Assembly (NCBI RefSeq): GCF_014905115.1
Contig: NZ_CP041235.1
Span: 186,001-250,000 of the forward strand
Reading direction: 5' to 3'
DNA: 64,000 nt
DNA from: Sulfurimonas sediminis
Lineage (GTDB): Bacteria; Campylobacterota; Campylobacteria; Campylobacterales; Sulfurimonadaceae
Shown piece after piece: positions 8,079 through 18,142 of the stretch. The notes under the pieces were generated by a model. That model was given only the letters and a program-made list of their open reading frames with translations. It did no database searches and was not told where the DNA came from. Every line of letters begins with the position of its first letter. Position 1 is the first letter of the stretch. A program made the position numbers and the translations under genes.

Positions 8079-9416
8079 ATGAAAATAGCTAGATTTAGTC
8101 GGATTGGTTTTATAATGGCAGCAGCAGGAAGTGCTGTAGGACTTGGAAATATTTGGAAATTTCCTTATATTACAGGAGAGTATGGAGGCGGAGCCTTTGT
8201 TCTTATTTATCTCCTGACTGTATTACTTATTGGTTTTTCTATTATGACAGCTGAGATGCTCATTGGGTATCTTGGTAGGCGTGATACAGTAACATCTTTT
8301 GAAGAGTTGGCACCAAAACATAAAAATTTATGGAAATTTGCCGGTTTTCAAGGGTTGGCAGGCCTATTTATTATGATATTTTATTCGGTCGTTATTGGAT
8401 GGATATTTAATTATGTAGTCACCTCACTAACTTATCTTCCCTCGACGGTTGGAGAAGCAGAAACAACCTTTACAAAGATGCTTCATGCGGATTTTTGGAC
8501 ACAGTTTTTCTACCATACACTTTCTTTTGTTGTGATTACTTATGTCCTGCACAAGGGTTTAAAAGGCGGTATAGAAAAGCTCAATATGCTTTTGATGCCG
8601 GCATTGATGATTATTTTGGCTTCAATGTTTGCGTATGCAGTCACACTAGACGGTTTTTCAAAAGCTGTATCTTTTATGTTTTCTCCTGATTGGTCAAAAA
8701 TAAACTCTGAGGCTTTTGTTGTTGCTGTTGGGCATGCATTTTTTACTCTGAGCCTAGGGATGGGTGCCATTATGACATATGCGGCTTCTCTTGAAAAAAA
8801 TGCTAACATTGTCAAGAGTGCTTTTTGGGTCGCTTTTTTAGATACAACTATAGCTATTGTAGCAGGGTTGATGCTTTTTACATTTTTGTATCAGTACGGT
8901 TCTGGTCCGGCAAAAGGTCCGGGGCTTGTCTTTATCTCTTTGCCTGCTGCATTTTATGAGATGGGTATCGTTGGAAATGTATTTGCTGTTTTGTTTTTTA
9001 TTGCATTGGCATTTGCAGGACTCACATCCTCTGTCTCTCTTGTTGAGCCTATGGTACAGTACTTTATAGATCGATTTTGCTGGAGTCGTCTCAAATCGAC
9101 TCTTTTAGTGGGGATATTTTTCTGGTTTTTTGGTATTTTTGCTATTCTCTCAAACATAGACGATACAAAAGAGTATTTAACATGGGGGAGTAAAAACTTT
9201 TTTGATTGGGTTGATTATGTGACTGCTGCAATCATGCTGCCCCTTGGTGGACTCTTGATGGCGATTTTTGTCGGTTATGTTATGCCACGCTCAGAAGTAG
9301 AAGCAACAATGAGGCCTCAGTTGAAATGGGCTTTTGCACTATGGTATTTCTCTCTTCGTTATATTACGCCTGTCGCCATGTTTGTGGTAATGCTTTCGCT
9401 TATGGGGATTATATGA
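8079..9416 (+). CDS. Sodium-dependent (SNF/NSS family) amino-acid symporter
   Basis: A polytopic inner-membrane protein of 445 aa with about 11-12 membrane segments. Near the start AAAGSAVGLGNIWKFPYI is the NSS signature forming the Na+ and substrate site in LeuT-like carriers. GHAFFTLSLGMGAIMTYAASL (helix 6) is also typical. Substrate (tryptophan, leucine or another amino acid) not predictable. A TATAAT at 8045-8050 lies upstream. Translationally coupled (ATGA) to the next small gene. Confidence 0.93.
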   Translation: MKIARFSRIGFIMAAAGSAVGLGNIWKFPYITGEYGGGAFVLIYLLTVLLIGFSIMTAEMLIGYLGRRDTVTSFEELAPKHKNLWKFAGFQGLAGLFIMIFYSVVIGWIFNYVVTSLTYLPSTVGEAETTFTKMLHADFWTQFFYHTLSFVVITYVLHKGLKGGIEKLNMLLMPALMIILASMFAYAVTLDGFSKAVSFMFSPDWSKINSEAFVVAVGHAFFTLSLGMGAIMTYAASLEKNANIVKSAFWVAFLDTTIAIVAGLMLFTFLYQYGSGPAKGPGLVFISLPAAFYEMGIVGNVFAVLFFIALAFAGLTSSVSLVEPMVQYFIDRFCWSRLKSTLLVGIFFWFFGIFAILSNIDDTKEYLTWGSKNFFDWVDYVTAAIMLPLGGLLMAIFVGYVMPRSEVEATMRPQLKWAFALWYFSLRYITPVAMFVVMLSLMGII

Positions 9417-9691
9417 TAGATAAAATCAAAGATGAATGTATAAAAATTTTAAAAAATGAAGGGGTTAACCCAATCTCTACTATAGATTTTGATGTAAATG
9501 GCAAAGTACACTCTTTGAGTTTTGCATATATTATAGAGACCTATATGCAGGCGTCAGAAGAGTCAAAACTTGTATTTTTAAGTGCTTTGAAAAAAGCGGT
9601 AGCAGCTCAGGAGATGGGGATTGAAAAGTTCTTTGAGGGAATGGGAAAACTTCTTTTGATGACACATCTTTCTGAAAAATTTGATATTTAA
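9413..9691 (+). CDS. Small conserved-looking cytosolic protein of unknown function
   Basis: 92 aa, starting at the ATG that overlaps the symporter stop (ATGA), so translation is coupled. Predicted mixed alpha/beta (KVHSLSFAYIIETYMQASEESKLVFLSALKKA), no signal or membrane segment. Not recognised. Its constant link with the NSS symporter and the following membrane peptide suggests an accessory role. Confidence 0.75.
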   Translation: MIDKIKDECIKILKNEGVNPISTIDFDVNGKVHSLSFAYIIETYMQASEESKLVFLSALKKAVAAQEMGIEKFFEGMGKLLLMTHLSEKFDI

Positions 9692-9704
9692 CAAGGAGGT
9701 TTTT

Positions 9705-9809
9705 ATGGTAAAAAATATTATTATCGCAGTTGTTTTGCTTTTGGCAGTAGGCGGACTGGTGTATAAGGCGGCCAATCCGTCAGATTACAAACATCCGCTT
9801 CACCGCTAA
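9705..9809 (+). CDS. 34-aa single-pass membrane peptide
   Basis: A tiny gene with an excellent ribosome-binding site (AAGGAGG at 9693-9699). It encodes MVKN, one hydrophobic helix (IIIAVVLLLAVGGLVY, residues 5-20), then a short polar tail ending HPLHR. It follows the symporter/hypothetical pair by 13 bp and probably shares their transcript. It could be a small regulatory or accessory subunit of the symporter; function unknown. Confidence 0.7.
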   Translation: MVKNIIIAVVLLLAVGGLVYKAANPSDYKHPLHR

Positions 9810-9843
9810 AAGCAAAGCAAAAGTACTTTGTTCTTTTACGGGA

Positions 9844-10623
9844 TTAAAATTGTATCATTCCATCCACTGGGGATGATGCGGTTGCATAAGGACGCTTAGG
9901 TATTCTTCCCGAAAGATAGCTCATTCGACCAGCTTGAACAGCATGTTTCATTGCCTCTGCCATTAGTATAGGATTTTGTGCCTGTGCTATGGCTGTGTTT
10001 GTCAAAACACCATCAGCACCAAGTTCCATTGCGTAGGCAGCATCACTGGCACAACCGATGCCCGCATCTACAATTACCGGTACTTTTATCGCATCTCGGA
10101 TAAATACAATGTTGTATGGATTTTGAATACCCAATCCACTTCCAATAGGCGCAGCAAGAGGCATAACTGCATTAGCTCCGGCATCTTCAAGACGTTTTGC
10201 CATAATCGGATCATCTGAAGTGTAAGCCATAATAGTAAAACCTTCTTTTGCCAAAACCTCACACGCTTTTATGGTTTCAAGTACATCTGGATAAAGTGTT
10301 TTTTGTGTATCTCCGATCACTTCAAGTTTTATTAAGTCAATGCCTGTTGCTTCACGCGTTAAACGAAAAGTAGTGATAGCCTCTTCCGCAGTTACACATC
10401 CCGCAGAGTTTGGTAAAAATTTTACATTTGTTCCAGCAAAAGTATCGCGTAGATTCTCTTTATCTGGGTCTGTGATGTTAAGGCGTCTTACGGCAACGGT
10501 AATGAGTTCACTTCCACTTGCAAGAGTTGCCTCTTTTGTCATCTCAAAAGAGTCATACTTTCCACTTCCGACAATCAGTCTTGAGCCAAGTTCGTATTTT
10601 CCAATTTTTAATTTGTTATCCAT
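9844..10623 (-). CDS. thiG: Thiazole synthase
   Basis: ThiG makes the thiazole phosphate of thiamine from deoxyxylulose phosphate, ThiS thiocarboxylate and dehydroglycine. 259 aa starting at ATG 10623 with AAAGGAC upstream. Typical are LIVGSGKY, the Schiff-base Lys region [56 protein letters not shown] and the C-terminal [16 protein letters not shown]. No thiS or thiH lies beside it, and no room is left for a thiamine riboswitch because nnr ends 47 bp upstream. Confidence 0.95.
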   Translation of the reverse strand: MDNKLKIGKYELGSRLIVGSGKYDSFEMTKEATLASGSELITVAVRRLNITDPDKENLRDTFAGTNVKFLPNSAGCVTAEEAITTFRLTREATGIDLIKLEVIGDTQKTLYPDVLETIKACEVLAKEGFTIMAYTSDDPIMAKRLEDAGANAVMPLAAPIGSGLGIQNPYNIVFIRDAIKVPVIVDAGIGCASDAAYAMELGADGVLTNTAIAQAQNPILMAEAMKHAVQAGRMSYLSGRIPKRPYATASSPVDGMIQF

Positions 10624-10669
10624 TTTTATTTGTCCTTTAGTAATTATCAGATTTATAACATAAGGAATC

Positions 10670-12070
10670 TTATAAATTCCCAATCCCTTGTATTAAATCC
10701 TCTGGTGTAAGAGAAAAATCAGAGCCGTTATAGTTATGTGCTAGTTTTGTATGTGCTAAAGAGCCGTGAATTGCAGCATCTAAAGGGGTGTATCCTTGTG
10801 CTAACAGACTGCCTATAAGACCACTAAGTACATCACCGCTCCCAGCTTTTGCAAGTTTGGCACTTCCATGAGGATTAATAAAAAAATTATTATTCAAGCC
10901 TATTATGACATTTGCACCTTTTAAAAGAAGGGTGATATGAGGATAGGCTTTACAAAAAAGCTCTACATATTTAAAACGCTTTTGTTGTAACTCTTCCACA
11001 CTTATATTTGCGAGTTCTGTAATCTTTAAAAGTGAAACGAACTCTTTTGGATGTGGCGTTAAAATAATATTCTTGCGAGATAAAATTTTTAAAATCAGTT
11101 TCATAGAGAAAACATCTGCATCAATTATCATTGCGATATCATTTTTTAAAAAATCCTGAAGCTCCTCATCGCTGAACTCTGCACCAAGTCCCATACCTAA
11201 AGCAAGGGCTGTTGTGTTGTCTGGTAGAGCATGAGCATACATCAAAGAGTGCGGAATGTGAAGAAGTTGCTGATTTTCATAGCCTACCAAGGTAACAAGT
11301 CCTGCACCAAATTTAAGTCCAGCAAGTCCACTCATAACAGAAGCTCCTGGTTTTTCACCACAAAGCAGACTCAAATGCCCAAAGTTTCCTTTATGTGCAT
11401 TTTTTCTCTCTCTTGCAGGAAGCTTTAAATCTTGCATGTCGAGTAGATACCAATTTGTTTGAGATTCATAAAGCTTTCGTGAAACACCCAAGTCTAAAAC
11501 TTCAGTTTTTCCTAGAAAATCTTTGGCTTCGTCCAAAAAGAGTGCTTTTTTCAAAGCCCCCATTGTCAGTGTTACATCTGCACAAAAGGTTGCTTTTGCA
11601 CAGGTACCACTTTTTGTAAGTCCACTTGGTACATCACAGGCGATCTTAAAAGCCCTGCTTGTGTTCATTGCATGTAAAAGGTTTGTAATTTCTGCAGAAA
11701 ATTCTCCACTGAAGCCTGTGCCGACAATGGCATCAACAAGGATGTCGCACTCCTGAAACTCTTTTATTTGTTTTACATGTAGAGCCTTTGCCCTTTTTTC
11801 CTGCAGTAAAGCCATTTGGGATTTTGGGACTTTGGCATACAAAAGAGAGACATCGTACTCACCATGTAAAAGCCGTGCCAAAGCGATTCCGTCGGCTCCA
11901 TTGTTGCCACTTCCTGTCACTATGAGGGTTGTCTGTTTGTTTGAGAAGTTGGCTCTTATGTAAGAAGCCATGCCATTTGCAGCATGTTCCATTAAAATAT
12001 CTTCACTTAGAAAGAACTCTTCATAACATTTCGTATCAAGCGAGCCAACTTCCTCAAATAGTTTTTGCAT
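10670..12070 (-). CDS. nnr: Bifunctional NAD(P)HX epimerase/dehydratase
   Basis: Repairs hydrated NAD(P)H. The N-terminal YjeF epimerase domain (residues 1-205) shows [16 protein letters not shown]; the C-terminal ADP/ATP-dependent dehydratase domain (about 215-466) shows [33 protein letters not shown] and the nucleotide-binding [19 protein letters not shown]. Normal fused length of 466 aa. Lies between thiG and a P-loop ATPase gene, all on the minus strand. Confidence 0.94.
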   Translation of the reverse strand: MQKLFEEVGSLDTKCYEEFFLSEDILMEHAANGMASYIRANFSNKQTTLIVTGSGNNGADGIALARLLHGEYDVSLLYAKVPKSQMALLQEKRAKALHVKQIKEFQECDILVDAIVGTGFSGEFSAEITNLLHAMNTSRAFKIACDVPSGLTKSGTCAKATFCADVTLTMGALKKALFLDEAKDFLGKTEVLDLGVSRKLYESQTNWYLLDMQDLKLPARERKNAHKGNFGHLSLLCGEKPGASVMSGLAGLKFGAGLVTLVGYENQQLLHIPHSLMYAHALPDNTTALALGMGLGAEFSDEELQDFLKNDIAMIIDADVFSMKLILKILSRKNIILTPHPKEFVSLLKITELANISVEELQQKRFKYVELFCKAYPHITLLLKGANVIIGLNNNFFINPHGSAKLAKAGSGDVLSGLIGSLLAQGYTPLDAAIHGSLAHTKLAHNYNGSDFSLTPEDLIQGIGNL

Positions 12071-12072
12071 AG

Positions 12073-12807
12073 TTACAGTTCCGGTACATACTCATCAATT
12101 TTAACCATACTGCTTTTTATATCATTAAAGAGCAGCGTAGGGTAGGCTGTTCTGTATTGGTAGTAAAAATGGTTTTTACTTAATGTTTTTAAAATTGCCG
12201 TATTATAGTAGTTGGCATTAGAACATTTTCCTACATAAAGGAATGAAAACAGTAGTTTGAGGTGTGGGTTTTCAAAAATTGGATGTGGTTGTGCCAAAAA
12301 TGTAAAACCTTGTTTTTGAAGATTTGTAAAGCTAAGCATATAGAGTAGAAAATCTTCAAATTTTGTGTAAAATCCATTAAGGTTTTCAATATCATGGAAA
12401 AAATAGTAGTAATCATCCAGAAGTTTTTGCTGAGAAATAACTTGTGAAAGTTTACTTTTCTTCTCTCTTTTTGTGGCAAAAAAGTTAGGATTGACTGCCA
12501 TATAGATATGTTTTTTTTCAGCTACAAGTGCGGCAAAAGCTTCATCAAATGCTTCGCTCTCCTCAAAACGAATATAGTTAAAGTGCTCATCTTTGTATCT
12601 GAGCTCAACATCATCTTCATGAGAGTTTGCAAAGTCCATATAGAGCGTGGGTACATTGTTGTCAATGACAAAATTTCTTATTTTGCAGGCCAGGTTCGTC
12701 TTGCCCGCACCCTCTTCACCCAAAATCAAAGTATTGTGTGTGAGCATTCTCTCTTCTAATCTTAAAGCATCAATAGTATCCAAATATCTACCAATAACAT
12801 TTCTCAT
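12073..12807 (-). CDS. P-loop ATPase of unknown role
   Basis: 244 aa. Walker A LGEEGAGKTNLA lies at about residues 28-39. The rest (TLYMDFANSHEDDVELRY, HIYMAVNPNFFATKREKK, FHDIENLNGFY) suggests a small AAA/HerA-like NTPase fold without a clear Walker B. It is only 2 bp from nnr, so co-transcribed, and divergent from kpsF. Not recognised beyond the nucleotide-binding loop. Confidence 0.75.
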   Translation of the reverse strand: MRNVIGRYLDTIDALRLEERMLTHNTLILGEEGAGKTNLACKIRNFVIDNNVPTLYMDFANSHEDDVELRYKDEHFNYIRFEESEAFDEAFAALVAEKKHIYMAVNPNFFATKREKKSKLSQVISQQKLLDDYYYFFHDIENLNGFYTKFEDFLLYMLSFTNLQKQGFTFLAQPHPIFENPHLKLLFSFLYVGKCSNANYYNTAILKTLSKNHFYYQYRTAYPTLLFNDIKSSMVKIDEYVPEL

Positions 12808-12863
12808 AGCATGTCCTTAAAAATCATATTTCTAGTATTATATCTTCTTGATGATAAAAAAGG

Positions 12864-12869
12864 TATAAT
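12864..12869 (+). promoter_or_regulatory. -10 element giving a leaderless kpsF mRNA
   Basis: A perfect TATAAT ends 6 bp before the kpsF ATG at 12876, so the predicted start of transcription coincides with the start codon. No ribosome-binding site can fit. Confidence 0.45.
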
Positions 12870-12875
12870 TAGACC

Positions 12876-13838
12876 ATGAATTATAAAACAATTGCGCAAG
12901 AAACATTAAATATCGAAGCAAATACCCTGCTCAATGCAGCAAAAAACATTGATGATGCCTTTAACAAAGCTGTAGAAATTATACTTACATGTAAAGGCAA
13001 ACTTGTTGTGAGCGGGGTCGGTAAAAGTGGACTGATTGGAGCAAAAATGGCGGCTACCTTTGCCTCGACGGGAACACCGAGCTTTTTTTTACATCCTACA
13101 GAAGCGCTCCACGGTGATCTTGGAATGATAGGCGAAAATGATGTTGTTGTTGCTATCAGTTATTCGGGAGAGAGCGAAGAGTTGAGTTCGATTTTACCGC
13201 ATATCAAGCGTTTTGGCATACCGCTTATCGGCATGACAAAAGACAAAAACTCAACACTTGGACACTACAGTGATGTGGTGGTCAGGGTTGTGGTTGAAAA
13301 AGAGGCCTGTCCGCTCAACATAGCACCGACAAGTTCGACAACACTGACACTTGCACTCGGCGATGCCCTGGCGGTGGCTTTGATGAAAGCCAGAAACTTT
13401 AAAAAGAGTGACTTCGCTTCTTTCCATCCCGGTGGTGCTTTGGGGAAAAAACTCTTTGTCAAGGTGAGAAATCTGATGCGAAGTGAGAATCTTCCTGTTG
13501 TTTCAAAAGATGCAAAAATGAAAGATGCCATTTTAAAAATCAGCGAAGGCAGACTCGGAACGGTGCTTATAACAGATGAGAGGGGAGAGCTTGTAGCACT
13601 TATGAGTGACGGCGATGTCCGTCGGGCTCTTTTGAGGGATGATTTTTCCCTTGAAGATGATGTGCTCAAATATGCCACACCTGATCCTATGAGCATAGAT
13701 GATGAAGAGATGCTTGCGAGTGATGCACTTGTTTTAATAGAAGAGAAAAAAATCCAGCTTCTGGTTGTCACAGATAAGGACAAAAAGATAAAAGGCGTAC
13801 TTCATATTCATACGCTCATAGAAAAAGGAATTTCATAA
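12876..13838 (+). CDS. kpsF: Arabinose-5-phosphate isomerase
   Basis: Converts ribulose 5-phosphate to arabinose 5-phosphate for Kdo of LPS or capsule. 320 aa: a SIS domain first (GKLVVSGVGKSGLIGAKMAATFASTGTPSFFLHPTEALHGDLGM, with the active-site His), then two CBS domains (about 205-320, MSDGDVRRALL). Neighbour rluB begins 3 bp downstream. Confidence 0.95.
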   Translation: MNYKTIAQETLNIEANTLLNAAKNIDDAFNKAVEIILTCKGKLVVSGVGKSGLIGAKMAATFASTGTPSFFLHPTEALHGDLGMIGENDVVVAISYSGESEELSSILPHIKRFGIPLIGMTKDKNSTLGHYSDVVVRVVVEKEACPLNIAPTSSTTLTLALGDALAVALMKARNFKKSDFASFHPGGALGKKLFVKVRNLMRSENLPVVSKDAKMKDAILKISEGRLGTVLITDERGELVALMSDGDVRRALLRDDFSLEDDVLKYATPDPMSIDDEEMLASDALVLIEEKKIQLLVVTDKDKKIKGVLHIHTLIEKGIS

Positions 13839-13840
13839 TA

Positions 13841-14638
13841 ATGAGACTAAACAAATACATTGCACACTATTCAACCTACTCAAGAAGAGAGGCTGACAAG
13901 GCTGTTCAAGACGGTTATGTCCGTGTAAACGGAGAGATAGAAACAAACCCTGCAACACAGGTTCAAGAGGGTGTAGATATTGTCTACATCAGCGGAAAAC
14001 AGGTTTCTCCTCAGGAAAAGTACACGGTGATTGTGTATAACAAACCAAAGGGAGAGCTTGTCACAAAGAATGACCCAAAAGGGAGAAGAACGATTTATGA
14101 CTCTTTAAGCAAAGAGTTTAAACATTTTATTCCTGTCGGACGGCTTGACTTTGCAAGTGAGGGGCTGCTTCTTTTAACAGATGCTTCGCATGTGGCGACG
14201 GCGCTGATGGAGTCGGATCTGGAGAGAATTTACAAGATTAAAATCAAAGGGATGGTGACTCCGGATATGGAAGATGCCATGCTCAACGGTATCTATCTGG
14301 ATGATGCAAGTGCCGGAGCGCATTCGCATTCCAAAATCACTTCTATGGATATCAAACCTTTTATAGGCTACAAGATTCAAAAGAATCAGCCCAACTATTC
14401 CATCCTCAAAGTAGCGCTCAAAGAGGGAAAAAACCGTGAACTTCGCCGTTTTTTTGCACACTTTGGCGCAGAGGTGGCTGACTTGAAACGTGTAAGTTTT
14501 GCCGAAATTGAGTTAAACAATCTTCCGACTGGCAAGACAAGATATTTGACACGCAGTGAATATTCTGCACTTTACAAATTTTTAAAAGAAGAGAAAAAGA
14601 GAGCCAGAGAGAAAAAGAGAAAAGAAGAAAAAGAGTAG
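13841..14638 (+). CDS. rluB: 23S rRNA pseudouridine synthase (RluB/RsuA family)
   Basis: 265 aa. An N-terminal S4 RNA-binding domain (MRLNKYIAHYSTYSRREADKAV) precedes the RsuA-type catalytic domain with GRLDFASEGLLLLTD, whose Asp is the nucleophile. The C terminus is a Lys/Arg/Glu-rich tail (EEKKRAREKKRKEEKE). RluB versus RluE/RsuA cannot be fixed with certainty. Sits between kpsF and rarA with 2- and 3-bp gaps. Confidence 0.88.
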   Translation: MRLNKYIAHYSTYSRREADKAVQDGYVRVNGEIETNPATQVQEGVDIVYISGKQVSPQEKYTVIVYNKPKGELVTKNDPKGRRTIYDSLSKEFKHFIPVGRLDFASEGLLLLTDASHVATALMESDLERIYKIKIKGMVTPDMEDAMLNGIYLDDASAGAHSHSKITSMDIKPFIGYKIQKNQPNYSILKVALKEGKNRELRRFFAHFGAEVADLKRVSFAEIELNNLPTGKTRYLTRSEYSALYKFLKEEKKRAREKKRKEEKE

Positions 14639-14641
14639 GCA

Positions 14642-15826
14642 ATGGATTTTACACATCTGCTGCGACCTGCAAATTTTGATGAGATGACAGGGCAGGAGCA
14701 TTTAACCGCAAGAGATGCTCCTTTGCGTGTTTTGTGTGAAAAAGAAGCCCTTGGACACAGTTTTTTTTATGGACCTGCCGGTGTTGGAAAGACATCACTT
14801 GCCAGAGTCATAGCAAAAACTATGCAACTTCCTTTTTATGAGTTTAATGCCACTTCACTTAAAGTTGAACAGCTTCGAAAAATATTTGAGCAGTATAAAA
14901 ATGCTCTGCAAAAACCGCTCATATTTATAGATGAGGTGCACAGGCTTTCAAAAAATCAGCAGGAGGTTTTGCTTCCTGTTATGGAAAACAATTCTGTGCT
15001 TATCATAGGTGCCTCAACAGAAAATCCTTTTTATTCGCTTACTTCTGCGATCCGTTCACGCTCTATGCTTTTTGAGCTCAAAAGTATATCCCATGCCGGT
15101 TTGGAAAAGCTGTTGCTGAGAGCATTGGACAAAACAAATATTGTCCTTGAGGAGGATGCAAAAGCCTATCTGACAGCATCAAGCGGCGGAGATGCAAGAG
15201 CGATGCTGAAGCTGTTGGAATTTGCCGCCAATATCAATGAAACAGTGTCTCTGGAGTTGTTGCAGTCACTCCGTCCAAATGCCCTTCAGGCCGGAAGCAG
15301 TGAAGACGGTGTGCATTATGACCTGGCGTCAGCGCTGATTAAGTCCATTCGGGGGAGTGATGCGGATGCGGCGATTTACTATCTGGCGCGTTTGATTGCA
15401 GGCGGAGAGAGTGCTGATTTTATCGCCAGACGCCTTGTGATTTTGGCAAGTGAAGATGTAGGCAATGCCAATCCGCAGGCTCTGACTCTGGCAACCTCCT
15501 GTCTGACAAGTGTCAGCAAAATAGGCTATCCCGAGGCAAGAATTATCCTGGCACAGGCGGTTATTTATCTGTGTGCCTCTCCAAAATCCAATTGTGCATA
15601 TTTGGCAATAAATAAAGCCTTAAAGAGTGTGAAAGAGGGGAACATCACAGAAATTCCGAAAAATATCACAAACAGCAATGAAAACTATCTGTATCCCCAC
15701 GATTTTGGTGGATATGTCGAACAAAACTACCTTGCCAAACCGATGCATTTTGTGGAGTTAAAAGAGATAGGCTATGAAAAAAAGATGAAAGAGTGGATAA
15801 ATATTATAAAAGACTCATCAAAATAA
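14642..15826 (+). CDS. rarA: Replication-associated recombination protein A
   Basis: AAA+ ATPase (MgsA/WRNIP1 family) acting at stalled replication forks. 394 aa with Walker A GPAGVGKTSLA (about 43-53), Walker B LIFIDEVHRLSKNQQ, sensor 1 GASTENPFY, sensor 2 GDARAMLKLLE and the C-terminal tetramerisation part YPHDFGGYVEQ. Confidence 0.94.
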   Translation: MDFTHLLRPANFDEMTGQEHLTARDAPLRVLCEKEALGHSFFYGPAGVGKTSLARVIAKTMQLPFYEFNATSLKVEQLRKIFEQYKNALQKPLIFIDEVHRLSKNQQEVLLPVMENNSVLIIGASTENPFYSLTSAIRSRSMLFELKSISHAGLEKLLLRALDKTNIVLEEDAKAYLTASSGGDARAMLKLLEFAANINETVSLELLQSLRPNALQAGSSEDGVHYDLASALIKSIRGSDADAAIYYLARLIAGGESADFIARRLVILASEDVGNANPQALTLATSCLTSVSKIGYPEARIILAQAVIYLCASPKSNCAYLAINKALKSVKEGNITEIPKNITNSNENYLYPHDFGGYVEQNYLAKPMHFVELKEIGYEKKMKEWINIIKDSSK

Positions 15827-15866
15827 TGATATACTTGAAAAAATACTTTTCAACAAGGAAGATTAT

Positions 15867-16154
15867 ATGACTATTTCAGTGTCTGCAAACAGTGTAACTA
15901 TAAACGGAAATATCAAATCGATACAGGACTATCAACAGATTAAAGAGACGATTGATGCGCTCAGAACAACACACAAACATATTGTTCTCATAATCAAAGA
16001 TTCCATATCCATTACCTCCTCTGTGATCGGGTATTTAAACAAACTTGTTTTAAAGGACAATATTGACTTACATGTAGAAGTAGGTGATGAACAGCTTATG
16101 GAACTTTTTGAAGATCTGAACCTTGTCTCTTTATTTCACGTAAAAAAGGTATAA
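15867..16154 (+). CDS. STAS-like signalling protein
   Basis: 95 aa with the secondary-structure pattern of an anti-sigma-factor-antagonist/STAS domain: a beta strand (VLIIKD), a Ser/Thr-rich loop SISITSSVIGYLNKLV where the regulatory phospho-serine normally lies, then a strand and the closing helix ELFEDLNLVSLF. It precedes an NIT-domain receptor by 3 bp and a PP2C-HATPase gene, whose usual substrate is exactly a STAS protein. Family placement is by fold pattern and neighbours. Confidence 0.72.
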   Translation: MTISVSANSVTINGNIKSIQDYQQIKETIDALRTTHKHIVLIIKDSISITSSVIGYLNKLVLKDNIDLHVEVGDEQLMELFEDLNLVSLFHVKKV

Positions 16155-16157
16155 AAA

Positions 16158-18134
16158 ATGACTATAAAAAGCAAACTCAATCTCATTACTGCCATTGTTG
16201 TCTCTTTTGCTTTGGTAATTATAGGACTGACGGTCAACACAGCGCTGAAAGAAGATGCTATTGTGCAACAGTCAAAGGTGCTGAATGTAATGTCTCAAAA
16301 ATTAAGTCTGCTCATCCATGAGACGCAAAAAGAGAGAGGGGCAAGTGCCGGTTATTTGGGTTCCAAAGGAAAGAAATTTGCAGATATTCTTCCTAAACAA
16401 AGAGAACTGACAGATAAAAGAAATCAGGAATTGAAGGCCTATCTCAAGACACTGGATTTAAATGATTTTCCAAAAGAACTTCAGGACCAGATTCATGGAC
16501 TGCAAGAATATATGAATAAAATCAGTCAAATCAGAAATCTTGTTGACAGTTTTAGCATCAGTGTTGCAAAAGAAGTTGCATATTATACAAAGATGAACAG
16601 GAAGATCTTAAATATTGTCGGCTTGAGTGCAAAACTGGCATCGACTCCTGAATTGGTCAAAGCCCTGGATGCCTACACAAACTTTTTAAAATCAAAAGAG
16701 AGAGCGGGGATAGAGCGTGCGGTACTGAGTGCCACATTTTCTGCAGACAGATTTGCTCCGGGAATGTATGCCAAGTTTATTACACTTGTGGCGCAGCAGG
16801 ACGCTTACATAGATGCATTCTTAACGATGGCAACAGACAGGGCAAAGCAACTTTACCGAAGCACAATGAATTCTCCTGCCGTAGATGAAGTAAACAAAAT
16901 GAGAGAAATTGCTCAGACAAAAGCAAATGAAGGGAATTTCGGGGTTGACAGTGTTGTCTGGTTTCAAACCATTACAAAAAAGATAAATCTTTTAAAACAT
17001 GTAGATGATAAACTTGCCAAAAACAATGATGCAATTTTGGCAAAAATAGAATCAGACTATAAAAAACGGACAGCTATTACGCTTGTAAGTTATATTGCTT
17101 TTGCAATTATTATATTTATCATCATTATGACAATCAGCAGAGGCGTGAACAAAAGCGTACAGAGCTCTTTGGAAAAAATAAAATGTGTTTCGAGTGATCT
17201 TGATCTTACATGTAACATTGTTGTAGAAGGCAATGATGAAATTTCCCAAATTTCCAAAGCGTTACATGTAATGATCAGTGCCTTTAAAGAGACAGTTCTG
17301 AGTGTTACCGATGTCTCAAAAAGAAACCAAAATGAATCTGAGAGATTACGTGATGTCGTGATTACTTTAAAAGAAAACAGTGAAGTGGAAGACGGAAAAA
17401 TCACTGTGGTCAATGAACTGGCGGTAGATATCGGCAGTAAACTCGATACGGTTGAAGAGTCTACTGTAACAGTGACGGAAGATTTGCAGACAACATCTGA
17501 CTTTTTGGAAGAGTTTATAAGCAAACTGAGTTCAGTGGTAGAGTCTATAGAAAATGGCAGTTCCCAACAGCAGGAACTTGTTCAAAAAGTCAGTGAATTG
17601 ACAGAACAGGCAAAAAATATAAAAGATGTTTTGGAGATTATCTCAGATATCGCAGATCAGACAAATTTACTCGCACTCAATGCCGCTATAGAAGCAGCCC
17701 GTGCCGGAGAACATGGTCGTGGTTTTGCCGTAGTTGCCGATGAAGTGAGAAAACTTGCCGAGCGTACACAGAAGTCTTTAAGCGAAATCAGTGCAAATGT
17801 AAATCTCATTACCCAAAATGTAGTTGAAATCGCCGAAGAGACACAGCATACCTCACAAAGTATGGATCAGATCGCAGAATCCGCACAGGAATTAATTGTG
17901 GCATCCAATGATACAAAAGAGAATCTGATGCAGACAAAAGAGAGCTCCACCGATGTCATGCACCAAAGCATATACATAGCAACAAAAACAAAAGAGCTGG
18001 TGAGTACGATGGATGAGATTGTTGTTGTTTCTACAAAAAACAATGAGCTGCGCACAACGATAGAAGCTGTCGTTTCAACGCTTTCTCAGGATGCTGCTGC
18101 TTTAAAAAATGAACTCAGTAAATTTAAAATATAG
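16158..18134 (+). CDS. Chemoreceptor-like protein with NIT sensor domain
   Basis: 658 aa. TM1 at about residues 10-30; a periplasmic all-helical sensor (35-300) with the nitrate/nitrite-sensing (NIT) hallmark [22 protein letters not shown]2 at about 313-332 ([19 protein letters not shown]); HAMP-like linker; cytosolic methyl-accepting domain with the conserved hairpin tip [39 protein letters not shown]. No CheR-tether pentapeptide at the C terminus. Neighbouring STAS and PP2C genes suggest it may feed a partner-switching pathway rather than, or as well as, the flagellar motor. Confidence 0.9.
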   Translation: MTIKSKLNLITAIVVSFALVIIGLTVNTALKEDAIVQQSKVLNVMSQKLSLLIHETQKERGASAGYLGSKGKKFADILPKQRELTDKRNQELKAYLKTLDLNDFPKELQDQIHGLQEYMNKISQIRNLVDSFSISVAKEVAYYTKMNRKILNIVGLSAKLASTPELVKALDAYTNFLKSKERAGIERAVLSATFSADRFAPGMYAKFITLVAQQDAYIDAFLTMATDRAKQLYRSTMNSPAVDEVNKMREIAQTKANEGNFGVDSVVWFQTITKKINLLKHVDDKLAKNNDAILAKIESDYKKRTAITLVSYIAFAIIIFIIIMTISRGVNKSVQSSLEKIKCVSSDLDLTCNIVVEGNDEISQISKALHVMISAFKETVLSVTDVSKRNQNESERLRDVVITLKENSEVEDGKITVVNELAVDIGSKLDTVEESTVTVTEDLQTTSDFLEEFISKLSSVVESIENGSSQQQELVQKVSELTEQAKNIKDVLEIISDIADQTNLLALNAAIEAARAGEHGRGFAVVADEVRKLAERTQKSLSEISANVNLITQNVVEIAEETQHTSQSMDQIAESAQELIVASNDTKENLMQTKESSTDVMHQSIYIATKTKELVSTMDEIVVVSTKNNELRTTIEAVVSTLSQDAAALKNELSKFKI

Positions 18135-18142
18135 TTCAGCCG

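Noticed and set aside
10624-10669. Thiamine riboswitch before thiG
   Set aside because: Only 46 bp lie between nnr and thiG and no conserved riboswitch core is present.
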